DNA of 37,728 bases from Spirochaetales bacterium (GTDB taxonomy: Bacteria; Spirochaetota; Spirochaetia; DSM-2461). The stretch covers positions 1 to 37,728 of the forward strand of contig PDRU01000080.1 of NCBI GenBank assembly GCA_002748225.1, given 5' to 3'. Positions within the stretch are counted from its first letter, which is position 1, and every line of letters begins with the position of its first letter. Under the pieces are notes generated by a model. The model saw only the letters and a program-made list of their open reading frames with translations, made no database searches and had not been told where the DNA came from. Positions 8,185-15,591 of the stretch are shown one piece after another. A program made the position numbers and the translations under genes.

Positions 8185-8256
8185 TCAGCAGGGGGCTTTC
8201 CCCGGCCGAAAAAAGAAGAGAGGGCCTGTATCCGAAAACAGCCCCGGGAGGGAAAA

Positions 8257-8673
8257 ATGTTAGACAAAAGCAGTTTCGGTCGAGCCGTGGACTTACTGCA
8301 GCGCAACATGGCCGTTTCCACCCTGAGAAGGGAAGTAATTGCCAACAACATTGCCAATGCCGAGACGCCCAATTTCAAACGCTCGGAAGTAAGCTTTGAA
8401 GCCCAGCTGGGCCGGGCGCTGGCCTCGGAAAAACAGGACAGTTCCATTGGAGTGCTGACACATCCGGATCATATTCCGTTCCGCCGTGCCGTCGACTATC
8501 GCACCGTCAAGCCCAGAATTGCCCTGGACTACCTGACCAGCGCCAAAAACAACGGCAACAATGTGGATGTGGAAGTGGAGCTGATGAACGCCACCGAAAA
8601 CCAGATGATGTACGAACTGATGAGCAGCGCTGTGGCCCATGAGTTCCGGTCCGTGAAAATAGTACTGGGTTAG
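8257..8673 (+). CDS. flgB: Flagellar proximal rod protein FlgB
   Basis: Rod subunit of the flagellar basal body, located between MS ring and hook in the periplasm. ATG 8257 follows GGGAGGG; the frame is open further upstream, but those residues are not FlgB-like. The 138-residue product has the rod/hook N-terminal pattern (NMAVSTLRREVIANNIANAETPNFKRSE, in two segments around residues 17-45) and the C-terminal heptad helix ending with AVAHEFRSVKIVLG. It is the first gene of the flagellar block and is followed by flgC and fliE, the standard order. Confidence 0.95.
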   Translation: MLDKSSFGRAVDLLQRNMAVSTLRREVIANNIANAETPNFKRSEVSFEAQLGRALASEKQDSSIGVLTHPDHIPFRRAVDYRTVKPRIALDYLTSAKNNGNNVDVEVELMNATENQMMYELMSSAVAHEFRSVKIVLG

Positions 8674-8697
8674 ACCGGAGAAGAGGAGACTTAAAGA

Positions 8698-9156
8698 ATG
8701 GGACTTTTTACAACAATCAATACAGCAGCTTCCGGCCTGACAGCTGAACGGCTCCGGCTGGATGTTATATCCGACAACATAGCCAATGTTTCCACCACCC
8801 GTACCGCCGAGGGCGGCCCGTTCCGCCGCAGCCGCGTGGTGTTCCGGCCCAGGGTGAATCAGCCCTACTGGCGCAGTCCGTTTCTGCCCGAACCGCTGAA
8901 AAACAAAATCGGTTCCGGAGTACGGGTGGCGTCCATTGAAAAAGATATGGATTCCGATCTGGTACTCAAATGGGATCCGACGCATCCGGACGCCATTAAA
9001 ACCGGGCCGAAAGCCGGATATGTGGAACTGCCCAACGTGAACGTGGTCAGTGAAATGGTGGACATGATCTCCGCGTCCCGGGCCTATGAGGCCAACGCGG
9101 CCATAATGGACGGCTCAAAAAGCATGTTCCGCAAGGCTCTGGAGATAGGAAGGTAG
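8698..9156 (+). CDS. flgC: Flagellar proximal rod protein FlgC
   Basis: Rod subunit that stacks with FlgB, FlgF and FlgG. The 152-residue product starts MGLFTTINTAASGLTAERLR and continues with DVISDNIANVSTTRT, the shared rod-family N-terminus. It ends with the family C-terminal helix (VNVVSEMVDMISASRAYEAN, then MFRKALEIGR). The central stretch (about 45-105) is the variable FlgC insert. A purine-rich site (GGAGAAGAGGAG) precedes ATG 8698, and the gene starts 24 bases after flgB. Confidence 0.95.
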   Translation: MGLFTTINTAASGLTAERLRLDVISDNIANVSTTRTAEGGPFRRSRVVFRPRVNQPYWRSPFLPEPLKNKIGSGVRVASIEKDMDSDLVLKWDPTHPDAIKTGPKAGYVELPNVNVVSEMVDMISASRAYEANAAIMDGSKSMFRKALEIGR

Positions 9157-9159
9157 TAA

Positions 9160-9495
9160 ATGGAACTTTTTAACGCGAAGAATGTCAGCGGCCATGTAGT
9201 GGAAATGTCCCGGACAAATGAACGGCACATGGATTCATCCGGCCGTACAGGTCTTCCGGTTGGGGAGAACCGGAAGAAAGAATTCGGAGGCCTGGTAACA
9301 CAGGCTCTTGAAAGGGTTTCCGGCAGACAGCTGGAAGCCGATCAGTTGTTTGAAAGGATGATAACACATCCTGATGAAGTAGAACCGCACGATGTTACTA
9401 TTGCCATGGCCCAGGCCGAAATGAGCCTGAACCTGACAAAAACAATCGTGGACCGTGCTGTAAAAGCGTATAACGACATTACAGCAATGAGGTAA
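9160..9495 (+). CDS. fliE: Flagellar hook-basal body protein FliE
   Basis: FliE is the small adaptor joining the MS ring/export gate to the rod. The 111-residue product has a variable polar N-terminal third and then the typical FliE C-terminus: LERVSGRQLEADQLFERMIT, DEVEPHDVTIAMAQAEMSLN, and finally IVDRAVKAYNDITAMR. Length and end match the family. It starts three bases after the flgC stop and is probably translated from the same message. Confidence 0.94.
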   Translation: MELFNAKNVSGHVVEMSRTNERHMDSSGRTGLPVGENRKKEFGGLVTQALERVSGRQLEADQLFERMITHPDEVEPHDVTIAMAQAEMSLNLTKTIVDRAVKAYNDITAMR

Positions 9496-9537
9496 GTATT
9501 GGACTTGGGTCCGTAAACGGATATTGAGTCTTGTTTC

Positions 9538-9546
9538 GGGGGGGGG
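9538..9546 (+). repeat. Nine-G homopolymer in the fliF ribosome-binding region
   Basis: A run of nine G residues ends seven bases before the fliF ATG at 9554 and takes the place of the Shine-Dalgarno site. Runs of this length are prone to slippage, which here would change the strength or spacing of the site. The preceding bases also contain a small stem (TCCGT-AA-ACGGA, 9510-9521). Confidence 0.7.
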
Positions 9547-9553
9547 TAACAAG

Positions 9554-11266
9554 ATGCCTGAATGGATTAGTCAGTTTTTCAAGAAGATTGGAGAACAGTG
9601 GAGCAAGTGGTCTGCCATGCGCAAGATCCTGCTCATCGGAATTGTGGTGGTGGTTGCGGCAGCCTTTATTCTGCTGGCCACCATGTCGTCCCGGCCGGCA
9701 CAGGTAGCTGTTTTTAACGCTGCGGTAACGGATCAGTCGCTGGCCGACAGAATATCCACAGCTCTGGACGCGGAGAATATCAGTCACAGCTTTGGACCCG
9801 ACAGCCGTTTCTACGCGCCGGATGAAGCAACCGCCCGCAAAGCCCGGGCGCTGCTGGTACGCGAAGACCTGCTGCCCGGCAAGCTCGATCCGTGGAATTT
9901 CTTTACGGACATGGACCGCTGGACTCTCACCGACTTCGACCGGGATGTGAATCTCCAGCAGGCTATTATAAAAAATCTGGAAGCGCATATTTCCGCTCTG
10001 GACGATATCGATTCGGCCAACGTGTCTCTGGTTATTCCCAAGACAGAACTCTTTGCCGAGGATCAGAAACCGGTTACCGCGTCTGTTATTATTCAGCCCA
10101 AACCCGGCAGTGATATCAGTGAAAACCGCGGAAAAATTGAAGGTATTGTTAAACTGATCCAGTTTGCCGTTGAAGGTCTTTTAGCGGAGAACATTACCAT
10201 CAGCGATACCAAAGGTGTTCTGCTAAACGACTTTGAAGGCCTGGAAGATACAGACCGGCTGAACCTGGCCAGCCGCATGCTGCGCCAGAAACGCGCTCTG
10301 GAAAGCCAGTACACCGCTTCCATTATGAAGTCGCTTACCAATGTATTCACTGAATCCCGGGTGGATATTGTGAATTTCGATATCGATCTGGAATTCGTCA
10401 AAAAAGCCATACAGACCAAGGAGCATTTCCCGGTTACCATGGTGGAAGACAACCCGGATACCCCCTACAGTGAAAGGGAAGTTATTCCCTCCATTGTCCG
10501 CAGCCGGGAAAACAGCCGCGAGAATTTTGAAGGTACCGGTTTTAACCCCGAAGGCCCTCCGGGACAGGAAGGACAGACTCCTCCGGCCTACCAGGATCTT
10601 ACCAATCTGGTAGGGCATTATGAATCGAACAAAAACATTGAGAATTTTGAAATAAACGAACGGAACATTACCGAAGAGAAAAGTCCCTACAGCATTCAGC
10701 GCATCAGTCTGGGACTGGTTATAGACGGTACATGGGAAATTAAATTCGACGAAGAAGGAAACCCCGTTGTTCTGCCCGGAGGGCGCAGGGAACGGATCTA
10801 TACACCTGTTGATCCGGCCGTTCTGGTACAGGCCCGCAAAGCTATTGAAGGAGCCGTGGGTTATTCCAGTGCGCGGGGAGACATTGTTACGGTAGAAAAC
10901 ATTCCTTTTGACCGTACCGAACAGTTCCGGCTGGAAGATGAGGCCTGGGCAAAAACTCAGCAGAGACAGGCTATAATCCGCTGGAGTATTATAGGCATAG
11001 CTGTCCTGCTGTTCCTCTTTGCGGTTATCAGAATGATCAGCCGTTACATTCAGAAAAAACGCCGTGAACGTGAAGAAGAACTGGCCAGACAGCATCAGGC
11101 CATGCGTGAACAGGCTCTGCGCAGTGCTGAAGAAGAGGGCATTGATGTGGAAATGTCGGTTCAGGAACGCACCCGCATCGAAATGCAGGAGAACGCGAAA
11201 AATATGGCCCGGGAGCATCCCGAAGATGTGGCTCAGCTTATCCGTACCTGGCTGGCCGAGGAGTAA
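9554..11266 (+). CDS. fliF: Flagellar MS-ring protein FliF
   Basis: FliF builds the MS ring in the inner membrane on which switch and export gate assemble. ATG 9554 is preferred over the in-frame TTG at 9524 because MPEWISQFFKK is a typical FliF start. The 570 residues have a first membrane segment at about 24-43, a periplasmic YscJ-like part with repeated ring-building folds (about 50-220 and 235-450), a second membrane segment near 473-495 and a charged cytoplasmic tail ending REHPEDVAQLIRTWLAEE, which binds FliG. fliG follows after three bases. A nine-G tract takes the place of the ribosome-binding site. Confidence 0.96.
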   Translation: MPEWISQFFKKIGEQWSKWSAMRKILLIGIVVVVAAAFILLATMSSRPAQVAVFNAAVTDQSLADRISTALDAENISHSFGPDSRFYAPDEATARKARALLVREDLLPGKLDPWNFFTDMDRWTLTDFDRDVNLQQAIIKNLEAHISALDDIDSANVSLVIPKTELFAEDQKPVTASVIIQPKPGSDISENRGKIEGIVKLIQFAVEGLLAENITISDTKGVLLNDFEGLEDTDRLNLASRMLRQKRALESQYTASIMKSLTNVFTESRVDIVNFDIDLEFVKKAIQTKEHFPVTMVEDNPDTPYSEREVIPSIVRSRENSRENFEGTGFNPEGPPGQEGQTPPAYQDLTNLVGHYESNKNIENFEINERNITEEKSPYSIQRISLGLVIDGTWEIKFDEEGNPVVLPGGRRERIYTPVDPAVLVQARKAIEGAVGYSSARGDIVTVENIPFDRTEQFRLEDEAWAKTQQRQAIIRWSIIGIAVLLFLFAVIRMISRYIQKKRREREEELARQHQAMREQALRSAEEEGIDVEMSVQERTRIEMQENAKNMAREHPEDVAQLIRTWLAEE

Positions 11267-11269
11267 TAT

Positions 11270-12352
11270 ATGGCTAAAGAAAGTGCCGTTTCCGGCAATG
11301 AAGAACGAAAAAATCCCCCCGGGGGTTCCCGCTTATCCACTTCCATGCACAAGGAATCGCTGAGCGGAAAACAGAAGGCCGCCATATTTCTTGTTACACT
11401 GGGTTCGGATATATCGGCTGAAATATTCAAGCATCTGAGGGAAGATGAAATAGAAACACTCACCTGGGAAATTGCCCGTCTGGAACACATAGAGCCGGAC
11501 GACAGGGATATGGTGCTTCAGGAGTTCCAGGAACTCATGATGGCTCAGGACTTCATTACCACCGGCGGTATCGATTACGCCCGTGAGCTGCTGGAGAAGT
11601 CGCTGGGTACCCAGAAAGCGGTTGATATTATAAACCGGCTGACTAGTTCGCTGAAAACGCGCCCCTTCGACTTTATCCGTCGTACCGATCCGGCCAACCT
11701 GCTCAACCTTATTCAGCAGGAGCATCCGCAGACAATTTCATTGATCCTGGCCTATCTGGAAGCACCTAAAGCTTCTCTTATACTGGCCCAGCTTCCGCAG
11801 GAAAAACAGTCGGATGTTGCCAAGAGAATTGCTACCATGGACCGTACCAGCCCTGAAATTTTAAGGGAAGTAGAGCGGGTTCTGGATAAAAAACTTTCCT
11901 CCCTGTCGCACGAAGATTACACAGCCGCCGGCGGTGTGGAAAGTATTGTTGATATTCTGAACCTGGTAGACCGTACAACAGAAAAATCCATTATCGAGTC
12001 GCTGGAAGAAGAAGATCCGGAACTGGCCGAAGAAATCAAAAAACGCATGTTTGTATTCGAAGACATCGTTATGCTCGACGACAGGGCCATTCAGAGAGTT
12101 CTGCGCGAAGTGGACACCAACGAACTGGCCAAAGCGCTCAAGGCGGTGGATCCGGAAGTTCAGGACAAAATTTTCCGCAACATGTCCAAACGTGCCGCCG
12201 CGCTGCTTAAGGAAGACATGGATTACATGGGGCCGACACGGCGCAAGGATGTGGAAGAATCCCAGCAGAAAATTGTGTCGGTTATCCGCAAGCTGGAAGA
12301 GCAGGGCGATATTGTTATTGCCCGTTCCGGCGAAGAAGACGTGCTGGTTTAG
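11270..12352 (+). CDS. fliG: Flagellar motor switch protein FliG
   Basis: Rotor protein that binds FliF at its N-terminus and meets the stator at its C-terminus. The 360-residue product has a polar lead of about 28 residues, then LSGKQKAAIFLVTLG, the central EHPQ motif (IQQEHPQTISLILAYL, near 150) and a C-terminal torque domain containing MFVFEDIVMLDDRAIQRVLR with charged residues. Treponema and Borrelia carry two FliG proteins, and the copy in this operon position corresponds to the motor-essential FliG2. A second copy is not in this window. Confidence 0.96.
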   Translation: MAKESAVSGNEERKNPPGGSRLSTSMHKESLSGKQKAAIFLVTLGSDISAEIFKHLREDEIETLTWEIARLEHIEPDDRDMVLQEFQELMMAQDFITTGGIDYARELLEKSLGTQKAVDIINRLTSSLKTRPFDFIRRTDPANLLNLIQQEHPQTISLILAYLEAPKASLILAQLPQEKQSDVAKRIATMDRTSPEILREVERVLDKKLSSLSHEDYTAAGGVESIVDILNLVDRTTEKSIIESLEEEDPELAEEIKKRMFVFEDIVMLDDRAIQRVLREVDTNELAKALKAVDPEVQDKIFRNMSKRAAALLKEDMDYMGPTRRKDVEESQQKIVSVIRKLEEQGDIVIARSGEEDVLV

Positions 12353-12370
12353 TTCTTTCAGGAGGTTATT

Positions 12371-13273
12371 ATGCCCAAAAATGTATTTCGGGCCATGGAA
12401 ATTGTTGATTTAACAGCTCAGAAAGTAAAGGTGCAGGCCCCGGTTTTTGAAGTGGAAGAGGCGGAACCCGAAGAAATATACGAAGGCCCCACCGCCGAGG
12501 ATCTGCGCCTTGAAGCGGAAGCCTTCCGGGAGTCCTGGGCTGATGAAAAAGAGCAGCTTATCAAGCAGGCTCATGAAGAAGCCGAGCAGATCCGCAAACA
12601 GGCCGAGCAGACGGCTTTTGAAGAAGTTAAAGCCCAGACGGACGCGGCCATCCGCGACAAGCGCATTGCCGAAGATGAGGCGGAACGTATAAAAACCGAG
12701 GCCCAGTCTGAAGCTGAAAGAATTATTCAGGACGCCGAGAACCGCAGGGAGCAGGTTTTTGCCGAGGCGCGGGCCGAAGCGGTGAATGAAGGGCGCGAAG
12801 AAGGCTGGCAGGAAGGGCGCGAAGAAGCGCAGCGGCTTATTGACCGCCTGCATAAAATTCTGGATGCCTCCATTGAAAAACGTCAGGAAATAATTGACGA
12901 AGCGGAAACGCAGCTTATCGATCTGGTTCTGCTTATTTCCCGCAAAGTGGTTAAGGTTATCAGTGAGAACCAGAAAAACGTGGTTATTAACAACATTGTG
13001 CAGGCGCTGCGGAAACTCAAGAGCCGGGGCGATGTGGCCATTCGCGTTAATCTGGCCGATCTGGATTTAACCACCGAGCATGTCAAAGACTTTATGCGCA
13101 TGGCTGAAAATGTTAAATCCATTACTGTTCTGGAAGATTCTTCTGTAGACAAGGGCGGTGCTGTTATTGAAACCGACTTCGGTCAGATTGACGCCCGTGT
13201 TTCCAGCCAGCTGAGGGAAATTGAAGAGAAAATACTGGAACTTGTTCCCATCCGCAGCAGAGGGGAGGGATAG
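12371..13273 (+). CDS. fliH: Flagellar export ATPase regulator FliH
   Basis: FliH dimers hold the FliI ATPase and couple it to the C ring. The 300-residue product has a variable start, a long charged Glu/Lys/Ala-rich helical region at about 50-165 (many EAExxR and EGREEGWQEG-like heptads) and a globular C-terminal part (LIDLVLLISRKVVKVISENQ onward) typical of the FliH/YscL family. The ATG has AGGAGG upstream. fliI follows after three bases. In spirochaetes FliH forms part of the spoke-like ATPase linkage. Confidence 0.92.
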   Translation: MPKNVFRAMEIVDLTAQKVKVQAPVFEVEEAEPEEIYEGPTAEDLRLEAEAFRESWADEKEQLIKQAHEEAEQIRKQAEQTAFEEVKAQTDAAIRDKRIAEDEAERIKTEAQSEAERIIQDAENRREQVFAEARAEAVNEGREEGWQEGREEAQRLIDRLHKILDASIEKRQEIIDEAETQLIDLVLLISRKVVKVISENQKNVVINNIVQALRKLKSRGDVAIRVNLADLDLTTEHVKDFMRMAENVKSITVLEDSSVDKGGAVIETDFGQIDARVSSQLREIEEKILELVPIRSRGEG

Positions 13274-13276
13274 AAC

Positions 13277-13378
13277 ATGGTTCTGGATAAATATCTGAGT
13301 GCCGTGGACCGTGTAGATCCTGTAAAGTACCTGGGAAGGGTGAAACGTGTTCAGGGTTTCCGGTCTGGAGGCCGGTGA
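13277..13378 (+). pseudogene. fliI: N-terminal fragment of fliI, out of frame with the rest
   Basis: ATG 13277 stands six bases after a strong GGGGAGGGA, exactly where fliI should start. It encodes a convincing FliI N-terminus (MVLDKYLSAVDRVDPVKYLG, then RVKRVQG). After this the frame runs into GFRSGGR and stops at 13376-13378. The rest of FliI resumes in another frame around 13348 at a point that corresponds to roughly 45-50 residues further into the family. A deletion of about 140-150 bases, not a multiple of three, would explain this. It may be real or an assembly error. Confidence 0.75.
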
Positions 13379-14495
13379 TGCTGTTGTGGCTTCCGGCGGC
13401 CCTCTTGATGTTGCCGTCAGCGAAGATATGCTCGGCCGGGTTTTTGACGCTCTGGGACGCCCCATGGACGGCAAAGGCCCCATCAGCGTGCAGCAGTACT
13501 ATCCTCTGCACGCGGAACCTCCCTCTCCCATGGAAAGAGAGCCTATCTCGCGTCCTCTGTACACCGGCATCCGGGCTGTTGATGCCCTTTCTCCTGTCGG
13601 CCGGGGACAGCGGATGGGCATTTTTGCCGGTTCGGGTGTGGGTAAATCCACACTGCTGGGAATGGTGGCCCGGAATACATCGGCCGATGTAAACGTTATT
13701 GCGCTCATTGGTGAACGCGGCAGGGAAGTGCGTGAATTTATTGAAAACGATCTGGGAAAAGAAGGACTGAAACGTTCGGTGCTGATCGTTTCCACTTCCG
13801 ATACTCCGGCCCTGGCGCGTGTGCGGGGAGCCTTTACGGCTACTGCTGTGGCCGAATACTTCCGTGACAGGGGTAACGATGTCATGCTGCTCTTTGACTC
13901 TGTTACCCGTTTTGCCATGAGTCAGAGGGAAATTGGTCTGGCCGTAGGCGAACCGCCGACAACACGCAGCTACACTCCTTCGGTCTTCTCCCTTATGCCT
14001 CGTCTGCTGGAACGGCCGGGTGTTTCAAGCCGGGGAACCATAACGGGTTTATACACCGTTCTTGTAGAAGGCGATGATCTGGATGAACCTGTTTCGGATG
14101 CGGTACGCGGCTATCTGGACGGACATATCGTTCTGAGCCGGAGCCTGGCGGAGAAGAATCATTATCCGGCCATTGATATTCTGAGAACTATCAGCCGTGT
14201 TGCTCCGCGGATTATGAGTCCCCGGACATCCAAAGCGGCAGCCCGCATAAAGCGTCTGACAGCGTCATACAAGGAAAAAGAAGATTTAATTGATGTCGGC
14301 GCCTATGTCAGGGGAACGGATCCGGAGGTGGATGAAGCCATAGAAAAGAAATCGGCCATTGACGGTTTCCTTATGCAGGGAATAACAGAGCACGATGAGC
14401 CTGAAGAAATGTTCAGGAAAGCAGCTGAGCTGGCGGGGGTAATGGACAATGACGGCGGAGATACAGTTAATGACACAGTTTCAGTTCTCGCTTGA
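13347..14495 (+). CDS. fliI: Flagellar export ATPase FliI, lacking most of its N-terminal domain
   Basis: F1-type ATPase that releases chaperone-cargo complexes for flagellar export. From GTG 13347 there are 382 residues against about 440-455 in the family. Walker A is AGSGVGKST (about 93-101), followed by the ALIGERGREVREFIE segment, then Walker B and arginine-rich motifs (MLLFDSVTRFAMSQREIG and GEPPTTRSYTPSVF). The ATPase and C-terminal domains look intact. The N-terminal beta barrel and the FliH-binding helix are missing from this frame; the first 27 residues of them lie upstream in another frame. As it stands the product could not join FliH normally. The end overlaps fliJ by 26 bases. Confidence 0.88.
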   Translation: MFRVSGLEAGDAVVASGGPLDVAVSEDMLGRVFDALGRPMDGKGPISVQQYYPLHAEPPSPMEREPISRPLYTGIRAVDALSPVGRGQRMGIFAGSGVGKSTLLGMVARNTSADVNVIALIGERGREVREFIENDLGKEGLKRSVLIVSTSDTPALARVRGAFTATAVAEYFRDRGNDVMLLFDSVTRFAMSQREIGLAVGEPPTTRSYTPSVFSLMPRLLERPGVSSRGTITGLYTVLVEGDDLDEPVSDAVRGYLDGHIVLSRSLAEKNHYPAIDILRTISRVAPRIMSPRTSKAAARIKRLTASYKEKEDLIDVGAYVRGTDPEVDEAIEKKSAIDGFLMQGITEHDEPEEMFRKAAELAGVMDNDGGDTVNDTVSVLA

Positions 14496-14910
14496 AACCC
14501 TGCTTTCGCTGCGCAGGGAACAGGAGCAGGAATGTGAAATTGCTCTTTCACGTGCGGTGGGCCGGCTTGTGAATATCGAAAAGCAGATTGAAGATGCCGC
14601 AAAAAAAGGTGAAGAGGTTTTTCTGGCCGGAGGAAACACTCTGGAGTTGCTGAGACTGCGGGAAAATGTCTGGCAGAAAAGCCGTCAGGATATTCAGAAA
14701 CTGCAGGAACCCCGCGAAGAAGCCCGGCAGCAGGTGTCAAAAGAACGTCATGTCTACCGGCAGGCGCACGCAAAAAAAATGGCATTGGAAAAGCTGCGGG
14801 AAAAGCGGAAGGAAGAGTGGAAAATCAAAATAAAACGGGAAGAAATAAAACAACTGGATGAAGTGGCTAAAGGAGCCGCCGCACGTATGAAACTGAGGGG
14901 AGGGGAATAA
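14470..14910 (+). CDS. fliJ: Flagellar export chaperone-escort protein FliJ
   Basis: FliJ is the coiled-coil central stalk of the export ATPase, linking FliI to FlhA. ATG 14470 is chosen because MTQFQFSLETLLSLRREQEQ is the usual FliJ start and GGCGGAG lies nine bases upstream; an in-frame ATG at 14449 would add seven residues. The 146-residue product is almost wholly helical and charged, with no globular domain, as expected. It begins inside fliI and its stop overlaps the flbB ATG by one base. Confidence 0.88.
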   Translation: MTQFQFSLETLLSLRREQEQECEIALSRAVGRLVNIEKQIEDAAKKGEEVFLAGGNTLELLRLRENVWQKSRQDIQKLQEPREEARQQVSKERHVYRQAHAKKMALEKLREKRKEEWKIKIKREEIKQLDEVAKGAAARMKLRGGE

Positions 14911-15548
14911 TGAGGACATACAGCCGCGGAGGGGGATTTGCCCGGATCTTTTTTCTTGTCATATTAATTATAGCTTTACTTATCGGCGGTCTGGTATGGC
15001 TGGATTTTCTGGGTATTATTGACGTTAAAGACCGTCTTGCCCCTTTTACCTCTCTTTTTGGAGTCCGGCCGCGTACGGAGGTGGAAGAACCCTTTTCACC
15101 CCTGCTGCTGGACGCGGACCGTCTGGAAAAAGAACGTCAGGCTGTCAGAATAGAGCGTACAGACCTTGAAACCCGTTCCGGAAGCCTGGATCTGCGCGAA
15201 GCAGAGGTTCGGCAGAAGGAAAGTGAACTGAGTGAAAAAGAACGTTCTTTGAAGGAAAAAGAAAATTCTCTAATAGAGGCCGTCAGTCAATACGACAATA
15301 TAGTAGCGAACCTTGAACAAACCGCCCGGCATATGAAGAATATGCCGCCTGCTGACGCGGTGGCCATTATGGACGAGTACGACTTGAGAGATCTTGTCGA
15401 CTTGCTGCGGACCAGTGAGCGGTTATCCATGGAAGCCGGAGAATCCTCTCTGGTTCCCTACTGGATTTCCCTCATGGCAGACAGAACGCGGGCAGCGGAA
15501 ATTGAACGGATGATGGTTGAAAAACCGGGAGTGGATTTGGACAGGTAA
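14910..15548 (+). CDS. flbB: Flagellar collar/assembly protein FlbB (MotE-like)
   Basis: The 212-residue product has a single membrane segment at about 10-33 (FARIFFLVILIIALLIGG), a long charged coiled coil at about 65-130 and a C-terminal helical domain like the MgtE N-terminal domain (MPPADAVAIMDEYDLRDLVD, near 145-165). This is the architecture of FlbB, which in Borrelia forms the base of the periplasmic collar that places stators, and of MotE/YlxF in other bacteria. The location between fliJ and fliK is the same in Treponema and Borrelia. It is among the better spirochaete markers in the window. Confidence 0.85.
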   Translation: MRTYSRGGGFARIFFLVILIIALLIGGLVWLDFLGIIDVKDRLAPFTSLFGVRPRTEVEEPFSPLLLDADRLEKERQAVRIERTDLETRSGSLDLREAEVRQKESELSEKERSLKEKENSLIEAVSQYDNIVANLEQTARHMKNMPPADAVAIMDEYDLRDLVDLLRTSERLSMEAGESSLVPYWISLMADRTRAAEIERMMVEKPGVDLDR

Positions 15549-15591
15549 GCCGCCGGGCTGCTGAAAAAAGCGGCCCGAAAGGAATGGCTTA

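Larger units (their letters stand above)
8007..8256. other. Non-coding gap between hslU and flgB
   Basis: These 250 GC-rich bases contain no credible gene. The flgB frame is open upstream through the gap, but its residues look random and there is no conserved motif. It holds a 14-bp perfect palindrome near hslU and an 11-bp inverted repeat nearer flgB, each listed separately. I see no convincing -35/-10 pair or sigma-28 promoter. This is the largest gap inside the plus-strand run, so it is the likeliest place for the end of the upstream transcript and the promoter of the flagellar operon. Bacillus has codY at this position. Confidence 0.6.

Noticed and set aside
7972..8256. Upstream extension of the flgB frame, considered as a CodY remnant
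   Set aside because: The residues are Arg/Pro/Ala noise with no CodY-like segment, and flgB has its own good start at 8257.
8100..8256. Sigma-28 promoter before flgB
   Set aside because: I found no pair close to the TAAA and GCCGATAA consensus at the right spacing.
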